64,000 bases of DNA, taken from assembly GCA_963513935.1 (NCBI GenBank), contig OY740768.1, positions 1,584,404 through 1,648,403 of the forward strand, in the 5' to 3' direction. Of the stretch, positions 25,201 to 31,990 are shown piece by piece (positions within the stretch are counted from its first letter, which is position 1; every line of letters begins with the position of its first letter). Origin of the DNA: Aphrophora alni. Taxonomy: Eukaryota; Arthropoda; Insecta; Hemiptera; Aphrophoridae. The notes beneath the pieces are model-generated. The model searched no databases and was not told where the DNA came from. It worked only from the letters and a program-made list of their open reading frames with translations. Made by a program: the position numbers and the translations under genes.

Positions 25201-27849
25201 TGTGGTTCAAACACTGGCGAAGCAAAAGCAAAATGTTTCTTTCATTTCAGTCTCAAAGCTGATAACAGTTCCAAGACTGCATTATCACCTGATAACTTTC
25301 TTTTCCCATTACCTCTACATTCAATAACTGGACTGAAAAATTCAAATATACAAGTAAGTGAGATTTATATTTAAGAATGAGATTATTTTTGTTAAATTAA
25401 AATATAGAAAGTACGCTATATTATTTTTAAGGCCCATATTTCTACTTTTTCAGTCCCGCTGGTTTTACTTTCCTTATTACCCTAGCATAACCTTAACTCT
25501 ATGTCTCTATAGTTTCATTGGATATTTAATAGTTGTTTTGGTATAAATTTGAAATTCCTGTAATAAACAACATCAGTTAATTTACAAAACGCCAAATTTG
25601 CTGCAGACTGAAATATCATATTGACAGTTTCCTTCCTTTTTTTCTTGACTCTTAAAAGCAACAAACCTTGTGGTCATTATTGCCTTAAACAAAGGTATAT
25701 AAAATCTGCCCTTTAGCCCTCAATGACTCTAATAACATCATGCTCAAAAGATACTACGAGTTAGCCAACAGAAATCTAATAGGGAAGATGAAAGTCTATT
25801 CAGACATGTCTGTATAGTATCCATTCCGAACCTGTAGACATTAGTGCAAAGTATTCATATTATTTTATTCAGTGTTATTAGGAAATAACAGGTCGTCACA
25901 AAGGAAGATTTTTTCTATTCCAGAACTTGCAGTGATTTACAGTTTTAACAGCAGAAGAAACTGTTTTACACAAAAGTAGTAAGCTCAATTAAATTAAATT
26001 TGTTAATATATATATATATATATAAGGAAAATTTGTGACATTATATTAACAAATTAATTGATAATGAAACTAAATTGTATGTATTTTTTATTCAACATAC
26101 CTCTGTTGCTATTTGAGCTTAAATTTTATTTGCATTTATATATTATAAAGTACAAAATTATCAATATACTCATAATTATGAACATATTGGATTAATTATT
26201 CGTCATTGATTTCAATTTAAAGCAAAACTAAACAACATTAGGCCAAAGCTATGATTAGTAGCAAAATCTAGTTTAGAAGGCTGGAATAGCGGTAATTTTG
26301 ATATGTTAACCACACATTATCCGACTGAAAATCCATCTAACAGGTTTAGGCACTTTATCAGCTGTTATGCCATTGAGTTTAATTTTTAGTACAGTGATTA
26401 TATTTACAGTATTTAATTTGTATTTTGTTAAAAATCTTTGGTAATTTTCACATTGGACAAGTATATTATTCGAGTCAGTGTAGTCACCATTACAAAACTG
26501 AGAAAAGTGCAAAAGAATTTCCTTCTCAAACTTTGCTGTGCAATTTTTAGCAAATTGGTGCATGTTGATGTGTTTACACCATTAATTTTTTGCTTTGTGC
26601 TTTTGTAATACATATTAACACGAACTGTCTGATTATATATGGATTAACTGTGTATTATCCTACTCTATTTAGTCAATTATTTCAGTTTATATATTTCAGT
26701 ATATATATACTGAATATTTTGTAAATGGCACCCAATTTTTTAAAAAAAGTACAATAAAAATTAGTTTTATTACTAACAAATTTATAATATACAAAATACA
26801 GTTATTGTAATTTATCTTAGGAAATGTCCACTGCACCTACACATAAAAGTAAATTTAGACTCATTGTATCTACATAATTTTCTCAAATTTTATATGTCTA
26901 GGCTTGACTTTACAGTTATTGATGGACAAATTTATCACCTAAATAAATTGGTTAGTACATTAAATTTGATTTTTTCAAAGCTTTTTCACCTGTAGTATCT
27001 ACATTGTCCCGTACTAACTTGTTTTGTGCAGCTTTTAAATCTGACTCTTTGCCCAAAATTGTTTACTACAATAAAATATAAACAAGTTATTTTTGAAAAG
27101 CAAAATGATTGTTTAAAATATTATTATCTTTAGCATATCTTTCCAACAAAATTATTAATTAAATATGGAAGATAGGTTTTACTATTTGTTGAATATCATT
27201 GAAAAATTAATTTTAAACAGTAGTTGTGTTAACAATTTTTTGATAGTTCCTTTACCTAAAAACTATAAGGCCCTAAAAAAACTTTTTTTAGGCAACTTGG
27301 TGATCTGTTTATATTAATTTAACACCAAAGTTGAGGTTAACAAACTAGGTGATACACAAAAACACCAAGAGAAATTATTCATCTCAAAGTATCGGCTGCG
27401 CACATATTCTAAAATTTAAATTACAATTTTCAAATTTAAATTTTGAAACTATTGAACAAATTGTTAAGCAAAATCTATTTTTAATTAAAATGATCTTTAT
27501 TGTTGAAAACAGAGATATGATTGCACACTGAAAATCATCCATGTTTATCGACACTGTCATTAACAATATTTATATTTTTCAGCTCATTCAGGTAACTGCA
27601 ACAAAGGACAATGAGTTTGACCTCACAATTAAAACCGATGCAATAGCTTTGTTTGTATGGTTGGAAGTAACCAAAATTCCTGGTCACTTTTCCCGTAATG
27701 GTTTCCATATGGTGACTTCAGTGACAACTATAACATTCTTCTCTGATGTAACAATCGACAAAGATTCATTACAAAACAAAATACAAATTAAAACACTAAA
27801 ATCCAACTACAAATCGGATACTGTAACGAGAGATGTAGTTTTACAATAA
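4021..27849 (+). CDS. Beta-mannosidase copy A, 5'-incomplete, nine visible exons (exons 6-14)
   Basis: Lysosomal beta-mannosidase (GH2, EC 3.2.1.25) removes terminal beta-linked mannose from oligosaccharides during N-glycan breakdown. Nine exons (4021-4192, 5105-5301, 9188-9378, 11569-11759, 14565-14830, 16760-16907, 24244-24452, 25135-25353, 27592-27849) join in frame to 617 codons including TAA, matching residues from about 293 onward of the downstream copy. Visible family motifs are [34 protein letters not shown] with the acid/base Glu codon at 9350, RFVSEYG with the nucleophile Glu codon at 14633, and [14 protein letters not shown]. Intron phases equal those of copy B. Two introns (9379 and 14831) need GC donors. 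Exons for the signal peptide and N-terminal sugar-binding domain lie outside the window. No frameshift or internal stop is seen, so it appears functional. Confidence 0.93.
4640..4800 (-). mobile_element. Small mariner/Tc1-like 3'-end fragment (tentative)
   Basis: The minus strand reads a short stretch like [13 protein letters not shown], reminiscent of the end of some mariner-type transposases (…YFEGD). The flank acaaggtgtgacagttaaataac looks like a terminal sequence. Too little remains to classify it firmly. Confidence 0.35.
5105..5301 (+). CDS. Copy A exon 7
   Basis: Acceptor ttttag, donor gtgact. It is 197 bp long, exactly as in copy B. It encodes [16 protein letters not shown] and [17 protein letters not shown], the strongly conserved first strands of the catalytic barrel. 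It ends in phase 0 at TTT TAT GAG. Confidence 0.95.
6085..6128 (-). ncRNA. Hammerhead-like motif 3' of a Penelope-like fragment
   Basis: The minus strand reads CTGAAGA, T, a perfect 5-bp stem (GGAGT / ACTCC) with loop CCTG, then GAAAC. The first box deviates from CUGAUGA by one base, which would probably lower or abolish cleavage. It lies about 165 bp downstream, on the same strand, of the Penelope-like coding fragment at 6290-6620. That is the expected place for a terminal-repeat hammerhead. Confidence 0.45.
6290..6620 (-). pseudogene. Penelope-like element, remnant of the region C-terminal to the endonuclease
   Basis: Read on the minus strand in two frames, it contains [18 protein letters not shown] followed by [18 protein letters not shown]. 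This resembles the segment after the GIY-YIG endonuclease of Penelope-like elements (pattern KKG..(L/M)(N/D)..EE.EIYK … ILN(D/E)(Q/K)L.F). Stops and frame changes make it nonfunctional. The assignment is from memory of the family pattern. Confidence 0.5.
7592..8640 (-). pseudogene. Degenerate IS630/Tc1/mariner-superfamily transposase
   Basis: Minus-strand reading gives, in order, [30 protein letters not shown], then [45 protein letters not shown] and finally [19 protein letters not shown]. This is the order of a transposase family common in insects, with its HTH region, DDE core and a DFFLWGYIK-like third catalytic segment. Several stops and frameshifts are present. Relatives of the same family lie at 38480-39560 and 45390-46500. 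Confidence 0.7.
9188..9378 (+). CDS. Copy A exon 8 with the acid/base Glu; GC donor
   Basis: Acceptor atttcag. It encodes [16 protein letters not shown] and [14 protein letters not shown], with the proton-donor Glu codon at 9350-9352. To keep the frame into the next exon (…NWYG) the exon must end at 9378, before gcaagt, giving a GC-AG intron; copy B has gttagt here. Using the gt at 9383 produces an early stop. A GT donor at 9391 would also stay in frame and add four residues (QVNW). Confidence 0.9.
9379..11568. other. Copy A intron 8 (probable GC-AG intron), no gene
   Basis: It is AT-rich except for a GC-richer block at about 10440-10975 (listed separately). No coding sequence is recognised. 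Confidence 0.7.
10440..10975. repeat. Unclassified GC-richer block, possibly a solo LTR or transposon end
   Basis: This stretch stands out from the AT-rich intron. It carries ggcccagccaaggag at the left and actccttggcccat at the right (partly inverted), a repeated ttcggccac, an AATAAA-like signal near 10806, and a terminal hairpin with ctgtctcca and tggagacag arms (about 10901 and 10945). LTR-like composition is suggested, but no clean TG…CA ends or target duplication were found. Confidence 0.35.
11569..11759 (+). CDS. Copy A exon 9
   Basis: Acceptor ttttacag, donor gtaagc, 191 bp as in copy B. It encodes [13 protein letters not shown] and [14 protein letters not shown], inside the TIM barrel between the two catalytic Glu residues. 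It starts by completing Trp and ends with one base of Val. Confidence 0.95.
11880..12170 (-). pseudogene. Mariner-like transposase C-terminal fragment
   Basis: The minus strand encodes [20 protein letters not shown] followed by NSDNYVKK, matching the typical mariner ending (AAxFYxxGIxxLxxRYDKCLNxxGDYVEK). The rest of the transposase is missing. Confidence 0.65.
12310..12690. mobile_element. pogo/Tigger-like MITE, copy 1
   Basis: It begins cagtagaacccctctaatcc and ends ggattagaggggttctactg, which are exact reverse complements, flanked by TA at 12308-12309 and 12691-12692. The interior is noncoding. The terminal sequence and TA target site match the pogo/Tigger style. A second copy sharing the interior (cacgagag, agcactgaag, ataacaaaccgg) lies at 61341-61716 in copy B. 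Confidence 0.85.
13195..13600 (+). pseudogene. Non-LTR retrotransposon (endonuclease-RT type) C-terminal remnant
   Basis: The plus strand reads [20 protein letters not shown], then YKHIKRI, and further on [20 protein letters not shown]. This resembles the C-terminus of insect endonuclease-reverse transcriptases (…IRKRRLxFYGHIxRM … RM..YW). Frames are interrupted and no RT core is nearby. Confidence 0.45.
13809..14100. repeat. Near-perfect 292-bp foldback with a hammerhead-like motif in each arm
   Basis: The 106-nt arms (13809-13914 and 13995-14100) are inverted copies with two mismatches by eye, separated by 80 nt. The minus strand of the left arm carries CCGATGATGCC…GGCGAAAC and the plus strand of the right arm CTGATGATGCC…GGCGAAAC. 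A relative of the right arm alone is at 37697-37790. It is probably a head-to-head pair of element ends. Confidence 0.9.
14008..14042 (+). ncRNA. Hammerhead-like motif in the right arm of the foldback
   Basis: CTGATGA, T, GCC, GNRA-type loop GCAA, GGC, GAAAC, AATT, GTA, then GC, which can pair with the GC before the first box. The motif is compact, with a 3-bp stem II and a one-pair stem III. Stem I is only two pairs, so self-cleavage is doubtful in isolation. Confidence 0.5.
14565..14830 (+). CDS. Copy A exon 10 with the nucleophile Glu; GC donor
   Basis: Acceptor tttcag, 266 bp as in copy B. It encodes [19 protein letters not shown]; the nucleophile Glu of the SEYG motif is the codon at 14633-14635. 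The frame to the next exon (LSQ|INQAM) requires the exon to end before gcaagt at 14831, a second GC-AG intron. The nearest GT (14835) would give a stop two codons into the next exon. Copy B has gtgcgt here. Confidence 0.92.
15078..15428 (+). other. Unrecognised 116-codon open frame
   Basis: It starts with ATG and has composition less AT-rich than the intron. Its product has no motif I recognise. It lies wholly inside an intron of copy A on the same strand. It may be a fragment of a transposon or of a processed transcript. It has no splice or polyadenylation context that would support a gene. Confidence 0.2.
16176..16208. repeat. AT dinucleotide tract
   Basis: Simple alternating AT repeat in intron 10 of copy A. 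Confidence 0.9.
16760..16907 (+). CDS. Copy A exon 11
   Basis: Acceptor tatttacag, donor gtaata, 148 bp as in copy B. It encodes [18 protein letters not shown] and [19 protein letters not shown], the end of the catalytic barrel. It ends with the first base of Glu. Confidence 0.95.
16975..17800 (-). pseudogene. Degenerate mariner-like transposase
   Basis: Read on the minus strand: [20 protein letters not shown] (first catalytic Asp; mariner has TGDE), [55 protein letters not shown] (second Asp), [14 protein letters not shown] (third Asp region), then [20 protein letters not shown] and YVEK. The order and spacing are those of a DD34D mariner. There are stops and frame changes, and the N-terminal DNA-binding part is missing where it meets gypsy sequence near 17800. 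Confidence 0.85.
17811..18538 (-). pseudogene. Gypsy-type LTR retrotransposon pol fragment (RT to RNase H), downstream part
   Basis: The minus strand encodes [18 protein letters not shown], the catalytic [10 protein letters not shown] box (FLDD), [18 protein letters not shown], and [11 protein letters not shown] with PIAYVSRML from the RNase H start. These are gypsy/Ty3 pol landmarks. There is a frame change around 18170-18270, and the coding stops at the mariner remnant. No LTRs are seen. The N-terminal part continues at 23997-24123 beyond the LOA-like insertion. Confidence 0.85.
18657..19488 (-). pseudogene. LOA-like ORF2, RNase H and C-terminal zinc-knuckle portion
   Basis: It contains the RNase H landmarks YTDGSL (Asp), FQAELLAI (Glu), [12 protein letters not shown] (Asp) and [12 protein letters not shown], then [18 protein letters not shown], a C-x2-C-x8-H-x4-C knuckle near the C-terminus. 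It is in a different frame from the RT part; the shift is at about 19487-19491 and is explained by loss of one base in the run before ACTCTTGTC. Confidence 0.88.
19397..22282 (-). CDS. LOA-like ORF2, endonuclease and reverse transcriptase portion
   Basis: The likely start is the ATG at 22282, giving [13 protein letters not shown], the usual first strand of an AP-like endonuclease. Endonuclease landmarks are LVQEPW (Glu), VGCDANSHH (Asp/Asn) and SLSDHKYI (Ser-Asp-His). Reverse transcriptase landmarks are [29 protein letters not shown] (first Asp), [13 protein letters not shown] and YADDIAIL (YADD). The open frame runs on about 90 nt past the frameshift at about 19488. It overlaps the end of ORF1 by 38 nt, typical for these elements. 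Nearly 970 residues are uninterrupted, so the copy is young, but the RNase H is out of frame. Confidence 0.9.
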   Translation of the reverse strand: MLRVLQVNLHHSKAASASFCQTFIRSNIDLALVQEPWLHRGRIAGLGDAKGKLIYCNNINNNRTCIIVRSGLQCLPLMDFCSRDITTVLIHWRNGKENDGPIFSSVYLPYDARTPPPSRELELLVESITVRRQQLLVGCDANSHHRLGWGSSDTNTRGESLFDFLLSNNLQIVNVGNTPTFSNKIRNEVIDITFCTENIVNLIGNWHVSTEASLSDHKYIMFHLETSTVKSHFRNPRATDWGSYSDQLSTVLGSMQGDIATFPDVDRVATSLSDAIMDCYQDNCPPRTRSGRPNTRWWSQDLGRKRKQLRSLFNVSKRSGDWREYHLALTSYSKAIKKAKLDSWRAFTHKVNSLKEAARLQQVMASKPNNPVGTLRKPTGEYTKTAEETLKLLLETHFPGNKSSDNTDGGLSLAGDNSWPRASRADWKIARKIVTMSKLKWAINKFSPFKSPGGDGIYPALLQKGPDALIQLICKLSRASVAYGYIPQAWRVSRVTFIPKRGKASYCDAKAYRPISLSSFLLKTLEKLVERYIREGVLSGTPLHRNQHAYQPGKSCESALHNLVGRIEDALERKEIALCAFLDIEGAFDNTSFRSIVRRLQEREVNPAVTRWVHSMLRSRRIQSSLLGYSLEVATTRGCPQGGVLSPLLWSMVVDDLLTEISRSGTYIQGYADDIAILVIGKSDYTVSDIMNNNLRRVKSWCAREGLNVNPSKTTIVPFTKKRNLTALDRISMDNTQINMSMSAKYLGVILDQKLTWNVHLDNLIHKAKWALMTARRFIGTTWGLKPHIALWLYEAVIRPQITYGAVVWWKKSCQTTAGSKLTSLQRLACLCITGAFRSSPTAAMEVLLGLLPLDIYIMSEARKSAYRLTCVNEWRRGLPGAGHTDIVDIALKNSVLDMVPDAMHTEYIFNRPFTVTEKTGKETVNQDPPEGLLSGTPMGLLWRVTQVMVFTAHHQGQTLV
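22245..23435 (-). CDS. LOA-like ORF1 (gag-like RNA-binding protein), 396 residues
   Basis: The frame is intact from ATG to stop. The N-terminal half is charged and low-complexity, rich in Lys, Glu and Ala. The C-terminal part (about residues 210-380) has the pattern of the DUF4780-like gag domain of insect LOA elements (…[20 protein letters not shown]…[10 protein letters not shown]). It is expected to bind element RNA. The assignment rests on position and pattern; the family name is from memory. Confidence 0.75.
   Translation of the reverse strand: MGTKMDQIKNKKNKQKTSAEYQPQAGSSAVKPEPEAASEHALMVQPPNIETPHEDGLEAATKQASKSGDMEVLMEEVESGFKLDEDLLRENPDTPGFTAELTDATKQLVTLKMAQSKPRMSKSERRRALKAKFGKDFDPKKFDKRRNKGAALTATDPPANKEGGLKRGRAEAQTPPSIETQRKRHKQSGEHGASTSAQPRTSFGEALASTKMAVVPKRFPEDKLSEEQGRTVQKAIMAKFECLEDGSYPVFSGSYIEKGALIISCSNLSSKSWLMKIISSIRPLGEDVELIVGDKKDILRATKVFFRAPAELEESPERILDLLGKQNLSLRVGEWRTLATKEDPKGRTFVLLVDDLSLAAIKAAGCKAHVGLWQVSLVLLSGRDNAEGPASKPASQ
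23436..23986 (-). other. 5' UTR of the LOA-like element
   Basis: It is GC-richer and noncoding, located between the ORF1 start and the 5' junction. It contains a short tandem duplication, ccttccagcagaaag, near 23930-23955. An internal promoter would be expected here for this class, but none can be proved by eye. Confidence 0.6.
23997..24123 (-). pseudogene. Gypsy pol fragment, upstream part
   Basis: The minus strand reads [20 protein letters not shown] then [17 protein letters not shown], which is the gypsy RT segment P.L..D.Y.(L/V)PTIEDIFA…FSKIDLS.AY. It is the N-terminal continuation of 17811-18538; the LOA-like element sits between them. The FFKN in place of FSKID shows further decay of the first catalytic Asp box. 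Confidence 0.75.
24244..24452 (+). CDS. Copy A exon 12
   Basis: Acceptor tttccag, donor gtaagt, 209 bp as in copy B. It encodes [18 protein letters not shown] and LNLTVYRWD, the linker from barrel to C-terminal Ig-like domain. It ends in phase 0. Confidence 0.95.
25135..25353 (+). CDS. Copy A exon 13
   Basis: Acceptor cccacag, donor gtaagt, 219 bp against 213 bp in copy B. It encodes [13 protein letters not shown] and [19 protein letters not shown]. It is part of the C-terminal beta-sandwich and more diverged from copy B than the barrel exons. Confidence 0.92.
25354..27591. other. Copy A intron 13, no feature beyond a TA tract
   Basis: AT-rich sequence with a TA tract near 25998-26022. Short open frames on both strands have no recognisable content. 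Confidence 0.7.
27592..27849 (+). CDS. Copy A terminal exon 14
   Basis: It encodes [38 protein letters not shown] and a short basic tail, ending at TAA. The acceptor is the AG at 27590-27591, aligned with copy B (cacag|GTTACT). The AG at 27581-27582 is also in frame and would add three residues (LIQ). It lacks the Lys/Glu-rich extension of copy B. No canonical AATAAA occurs within about 590 bp after the stop. Confidence 0.92.
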   Translation, partial: VTATKDNEFDLTIKTDAIALFVWLEVTKIPGHFSRNGFHMVTSVTTITFFSDVTIDKDSLQNKIQIKTLKSNYKSDTVTRDVVLQ

Positions 27850-27952
27850 TGTATTTATAATAATATGTGAATAGTAGTTTATTTTCTTTTGTGTTTAATT
27901 CCTGTTATATTAAGTGTGACTACAGTCGGTACTCGGTGAAATTCCATAATAA

Positions 27953-28498
27953 GGCAAAACAAAAAGGATGAGGCAATTATAATTTCACAAACAACAACAA
28001 TTTATTGCTACAGCTGTTTTGCCATTAGGCATCGTCAGACAACTAAGAACTAAACACTAAAATACAGGTCAACTTAACACTAACATCTAGGAATGAAGGT
28101 GGGGATGAAAGCAGAGGTAGAGCAATAACCTGGTATTACCTGAAAGGGACATGGATAACAGTAGGTTTTCAAACAATAGGTTTTAACAAAGGGGATGGGT
28201 TATTTACTTGTCTTTAAGTACCATAACGGGTTATTAAAGTACTTTAATAACCCATCCCCTTTGTTAAAACCTATTGTTTGAAAACATTCTGTTATCCATG
28301 TCCCTTTCAGGTAATACCAGGTTATTGCTCTACCTCTGCTTTCATCCCCACCTTCATTCCTAGATGTTAGTGTTAAGTTGACCTGTATTTTAGTTTTTAG
28401 TTCTTAGTTGTCTGACGATGCCTAACGGCGAAACAGCTGTAACAATAAATTTTGTTGTTTGTGAAATTATAAGTGCCTCATCATTTTTGCTTTGCCTA
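27953..28498. repeat. Spacerless palindrome of about 545 bp with hammerhead-like motifs
   Basis: The arms meet at 28240/28241 in the exact palindrome ttattaaagtactttaataa. Arms of about 260-290 nt are near-identical inverted copies; the left arm has about 30 nt extra near 28202-28230. Each arm carries the hammerhead-like motif (minus at about 28005-28035, plus at 28408-28445). It lies about 150 bp after the stop of copy A and contains the first AATAAA (28444) downstream of that gene. Confidence 0.88.
28408..28445 (+). ncRNA. Hammerhead-like motif in the right arm of the palindrome
   Basis: TTGT, CTGACGA, T, GCC, loop TAAC, GGC, GAAAC, AGCT, GTA, ACAA. TTGT and ACAA form a perfect 4-bp stem I. 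The first box has C for U at one core position (CUGACGA). The minus-strand copy in the left arm has GGCAAAAC instead of GGCGAAAC. Confidence 0.5.
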
Positions 28499-28989
28499 AT
28501 TCCTCTTATCTTATTTTTTATAGTAGCAACTAGTTTACTTCAAGAATGGACAAAGTGTAGAATAGATTTATATTATTAATATAGTTTAATCGGGCGTATG
28601 TCGTCATTTGTATATAAAAAAACTAATATATAACATTTCGCAAGTATAAATCAATTCTCCTTATTAAGTGTTAAACCTAGATCATAAAAGAGAAAAACAC
28701 CAACTAGGGTGATGTTGGAAACTATAATTAAACCTATAACCTAAGAAAAGAACTGGAGCCAAAAATTAGGCCTGAGCAGTCAAAACTAACACTATATAAA
28801 AACATCATCAGATAACCACAAACAGGTCTACACTGCACAAAGGACTGAAAGCAACTGATTGTTAAACTGGTGAAGCCAACAGAAACTTGTCCTAACTATT
28901 TATCAGGATAAACAACCTTTTACTCTCTTTTTTAAAACTTCATTCCTCAATTTGCGACGACATGCTCTGGTCGGTCTCAAATCGGGTTA

Positions 28990-29445
28990 TTATTCCCATT
29001 TGGGGATTACGCGGCAAAATTTCAGCTCTATTTAACTTAAAGTAGAATTTTTATCTCTGATTTGTAATTGAGTTTTTTTAACAGAAGCAAGATGATCTTA
29101 TTTTTCAACTGCTTTGGCTGATAAGATTGTTCAATAGTTTTAAATACAGGCTTCAGTTAGTTTTCGTTTGTATAAGTTTTGTTCCCGGTGTATTTTTTTG
29201 CCTCTTGTCAATTGAATTTGTGATTTTTTGACCAAATATGTTCAGCTATTTTCTATTTACTCATTAGGCTTAATTGCAGGTTCTTTTTATGCCCATTAAT
29301 TCTTCTATTTAGTGGTCTTTTTATCTCGCCAATATATTGTCTTTCACATTCACATGTATTACTGGAAATAGAGATTTTAATGTCCTGAATACCATTTTTA
29401 GGTTTGGGTTTTGATAAGATGTTGCGTAGCAGATGTTTGATTATT
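28990..29445 (-). pseudogene. Penelope-like element, GIY-YIG endonuclease remnant
   Basis: The minus strand reads NTCECERQYIGEIKRPLNRR, INGHKKNLQ, then KIAEHIWSKNHKFN and QEAKKYTGN. This matches the Penelope-like endonuclease pattern (C.C…YIGET.RPL..R..EHKKN…K..LAEH.W…H.…W..AK). It is preceded by LLRNILSKPKPKNGI, as in the family. Stops interrupt it. The 27953-28498 palindrome lies downstream on the same strand. Confidence 0.75.
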
Positions 29446-31703
29446 GTATATACACAAATGATTGCAAATGTCCAATTAAACCATATAATTGATATGAATA
29501 ATCCATCATTATCAAATAACTTTTAAACCAGAATAGTAGATTTGGTGGTGGTATCTCCAAAATATTAGTGTAAGTATGTTTTTACATGTTTTGTATAGAT
29601 AATATGAGGAGACAAATAAAATGTGTGTTTAATAATAGTAAGTATTTATCCAGTCCTATTATATTTTTCTAATACTGGAAATATTTTTAATACTGTGAAA
29701 TTCACTTCTACCTACATAGATGCTGATGTATATTTCTTTATTTATTCGGTTAGAGATTTTTATTCTTATTCCCTCTCCCTTAACATGTCTTCATTCCTCC
29801 CTTTTTCTTCTGTTTTCAGTACAACCTTAAGTTTAAATGTGATGATGGGGTGACCACCCGCAGTATTTAGCCTTACCCATTTAGCAATGTCACATTGTTT
29901 GTTATTGATTTTAATTCCACAATAGTCACCTGTGTTAATTTAGAGCCATGAGGCAAGACATCCAGAGGAAAAATTTATTTTCCAAAACATTATTGACATG
30001 ATCTTCCGATGCTTGTTATAATTTTATCCTTTATGGCGATGAAATGTGTCTCTGCTCCACGAACTGTCGCTTTGGTTCATAAGCATTTTAGAAAGTTGTC
30101 TTACACACTTTATCGTATCAGAAAGATCCTTGCAGTAGCTTTCTGTTTCATTTTGTGTTCTTCTGTACGTATCTTTGACACACAATTTCTGATACTGCAG
30201 CATCTGACAGTTTTGTGAAGAAATTAAAAGAATTTGTTTATAAATACAAAGAAAGCGATATAATGGTAATTTGTTTGTTCTGTCATCTTCTTTTCAACTG
30301 TGTGGATGGATTAAATATAAATATTAAAATTTTTCTTAATCATTATAAACACACGCACCATGATAAGTCAACTAACTACTATACACATGCAGAACATCGT
30401 GACTGCAACATTGCAGTGCATATTTAGAAACTAACTTTACTTTACTTTTTGGATATCTCTTGTATTAAGCATATCAATGACCCATCTTATTTTAACATGA
30501 GAAAATACTGTACCATTGAAAATTGTACTAAAATGGATTAAACATGTTGATTACATATAACTTTTTCCAAGTTTCTAAAGTACTAAAAAGGTACAGTCTA
30601 AAGTAAATTTACAGTCTAAACTGCCGAGGTATTAATTGATAATAGATCTAATCGTTCATGGATTAGTTAATCACAAACCTGATGATACTAGTGTTTTGCA
30701 ATGTGCTGTTAACCAATAAGAAAAGTATTTTTATCTAATCTTTGCAAATGTTTAAAAATATATAAAAAAAATTATCTTTATAATAACACGCAGAACCTGA
30801 TCCAGAGTGATTGATTGAAAGGAGATTATAAATACTAAATATTAGTAATTAAGAAGAATTAAACTTATTTATTAAACAAATGTTATTTCCATTTTCACGA
30901 AGCAGTGATGAGAGTATGATTTGTTACTTTTATTTCTGTAATAAATATATGTCTAAGGTGTAAGAATTATTTACTCACCTGGTACATAGACATGATAGGA
31001 ACAAATTTCATTTTTAATCTGTCCAAGCAAGAGCAGGGTCCATGAAATGAGCATTGATCTTGTCCCCTCTGGGAGAAAACTTGCGTATCTGTATATTTAA
31101 ACAACATTGGAGTTTGAGTTTTTATCTAAATTTTTTCTTTATGTTAATTTCTATATAAATAATTGTTGGTTTGAAGATTTGATTTAAACACCTGTAAGTA
31201 AGAGTATCAAAGCTAAATATTTTAAAGTAATTCTTAAAATCATTCATTCACAAAAAGTTTAAAAAGTTTAAATCTTATAATAAAACACAATTTTTTTATT
31301 TTGTAACATCCACTTTTTATTAGTCTAGCCGACCAATGGTTTTGCCTGATAAGGTCTGTAATACAGCCTACCATTATATTTATTATTTTGGAGCATCCGC
31401 TGTATTGCTAGTCGGAGCACCGATGTCTATGCTTTGAAACCATGCAATAACTGTTTTGAGTCACCACTATTTTAAAATGAAAAATTAAATTAAAAACTTT
31501 GTACATACTAAATACATAATTTGTCTTAGATGCAGAAACCTTATTCCAAAGTTTTACAATGATCAGTACACATATTCTGCCATAACTGCATAAAATCATA
31601 CAAAGAAGATACAAAATGGTCAAATTAAAACAGGACCTTGATTTACTCAATCATTTAGTGATTATGTGTAATCTTTGTAACTTAAACCGATGTTATAAAT
31701 CAT

Positions 31704-31990
31704 TTATTTAAGAGGATTTTTAAGCAAAAACATAATGAAATAGGTAATACACCTTATAACAGCAAATATCATTATTAAAAAGACTCTAAATAAGAGACTC
31801 AAACTAACGAGAAGCAATGTAGACAAACCCTGGTTAAATATTGGTAATAATAGGGAACAAACCATGTAACCTCTTTTCGCCTCAAGACTGAATAATATTG
31901 CCTTACTGCTTACCATAAATGAATAAATTTCGCCACCTTGGAAGAACGTACAATCTGCCATGAACCAAACATAAATGGATAGGGAGCATA
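31704..31990 (-). repeat. Unclassified dispersed repeat, copy 1
   Basis: It shares with 34560-34960 the ordered blocks ccacct…, a cctcaa…actg segment, an agacaaaccctgg/agacaaatcctggg block, and accac/ctctaaataa stretches. It carries an 85-codon minus-strand open frame without recognisable motif. It is probably part of a transposon family. Confidence 0.5.

Noticed and set aside
30009..30427. Plus-strand open frames near 30.0-30.4 kb
   Set aside because: No recognisable domain, no splice context and poor start contexts; possibly transposon-derived but unsupported.
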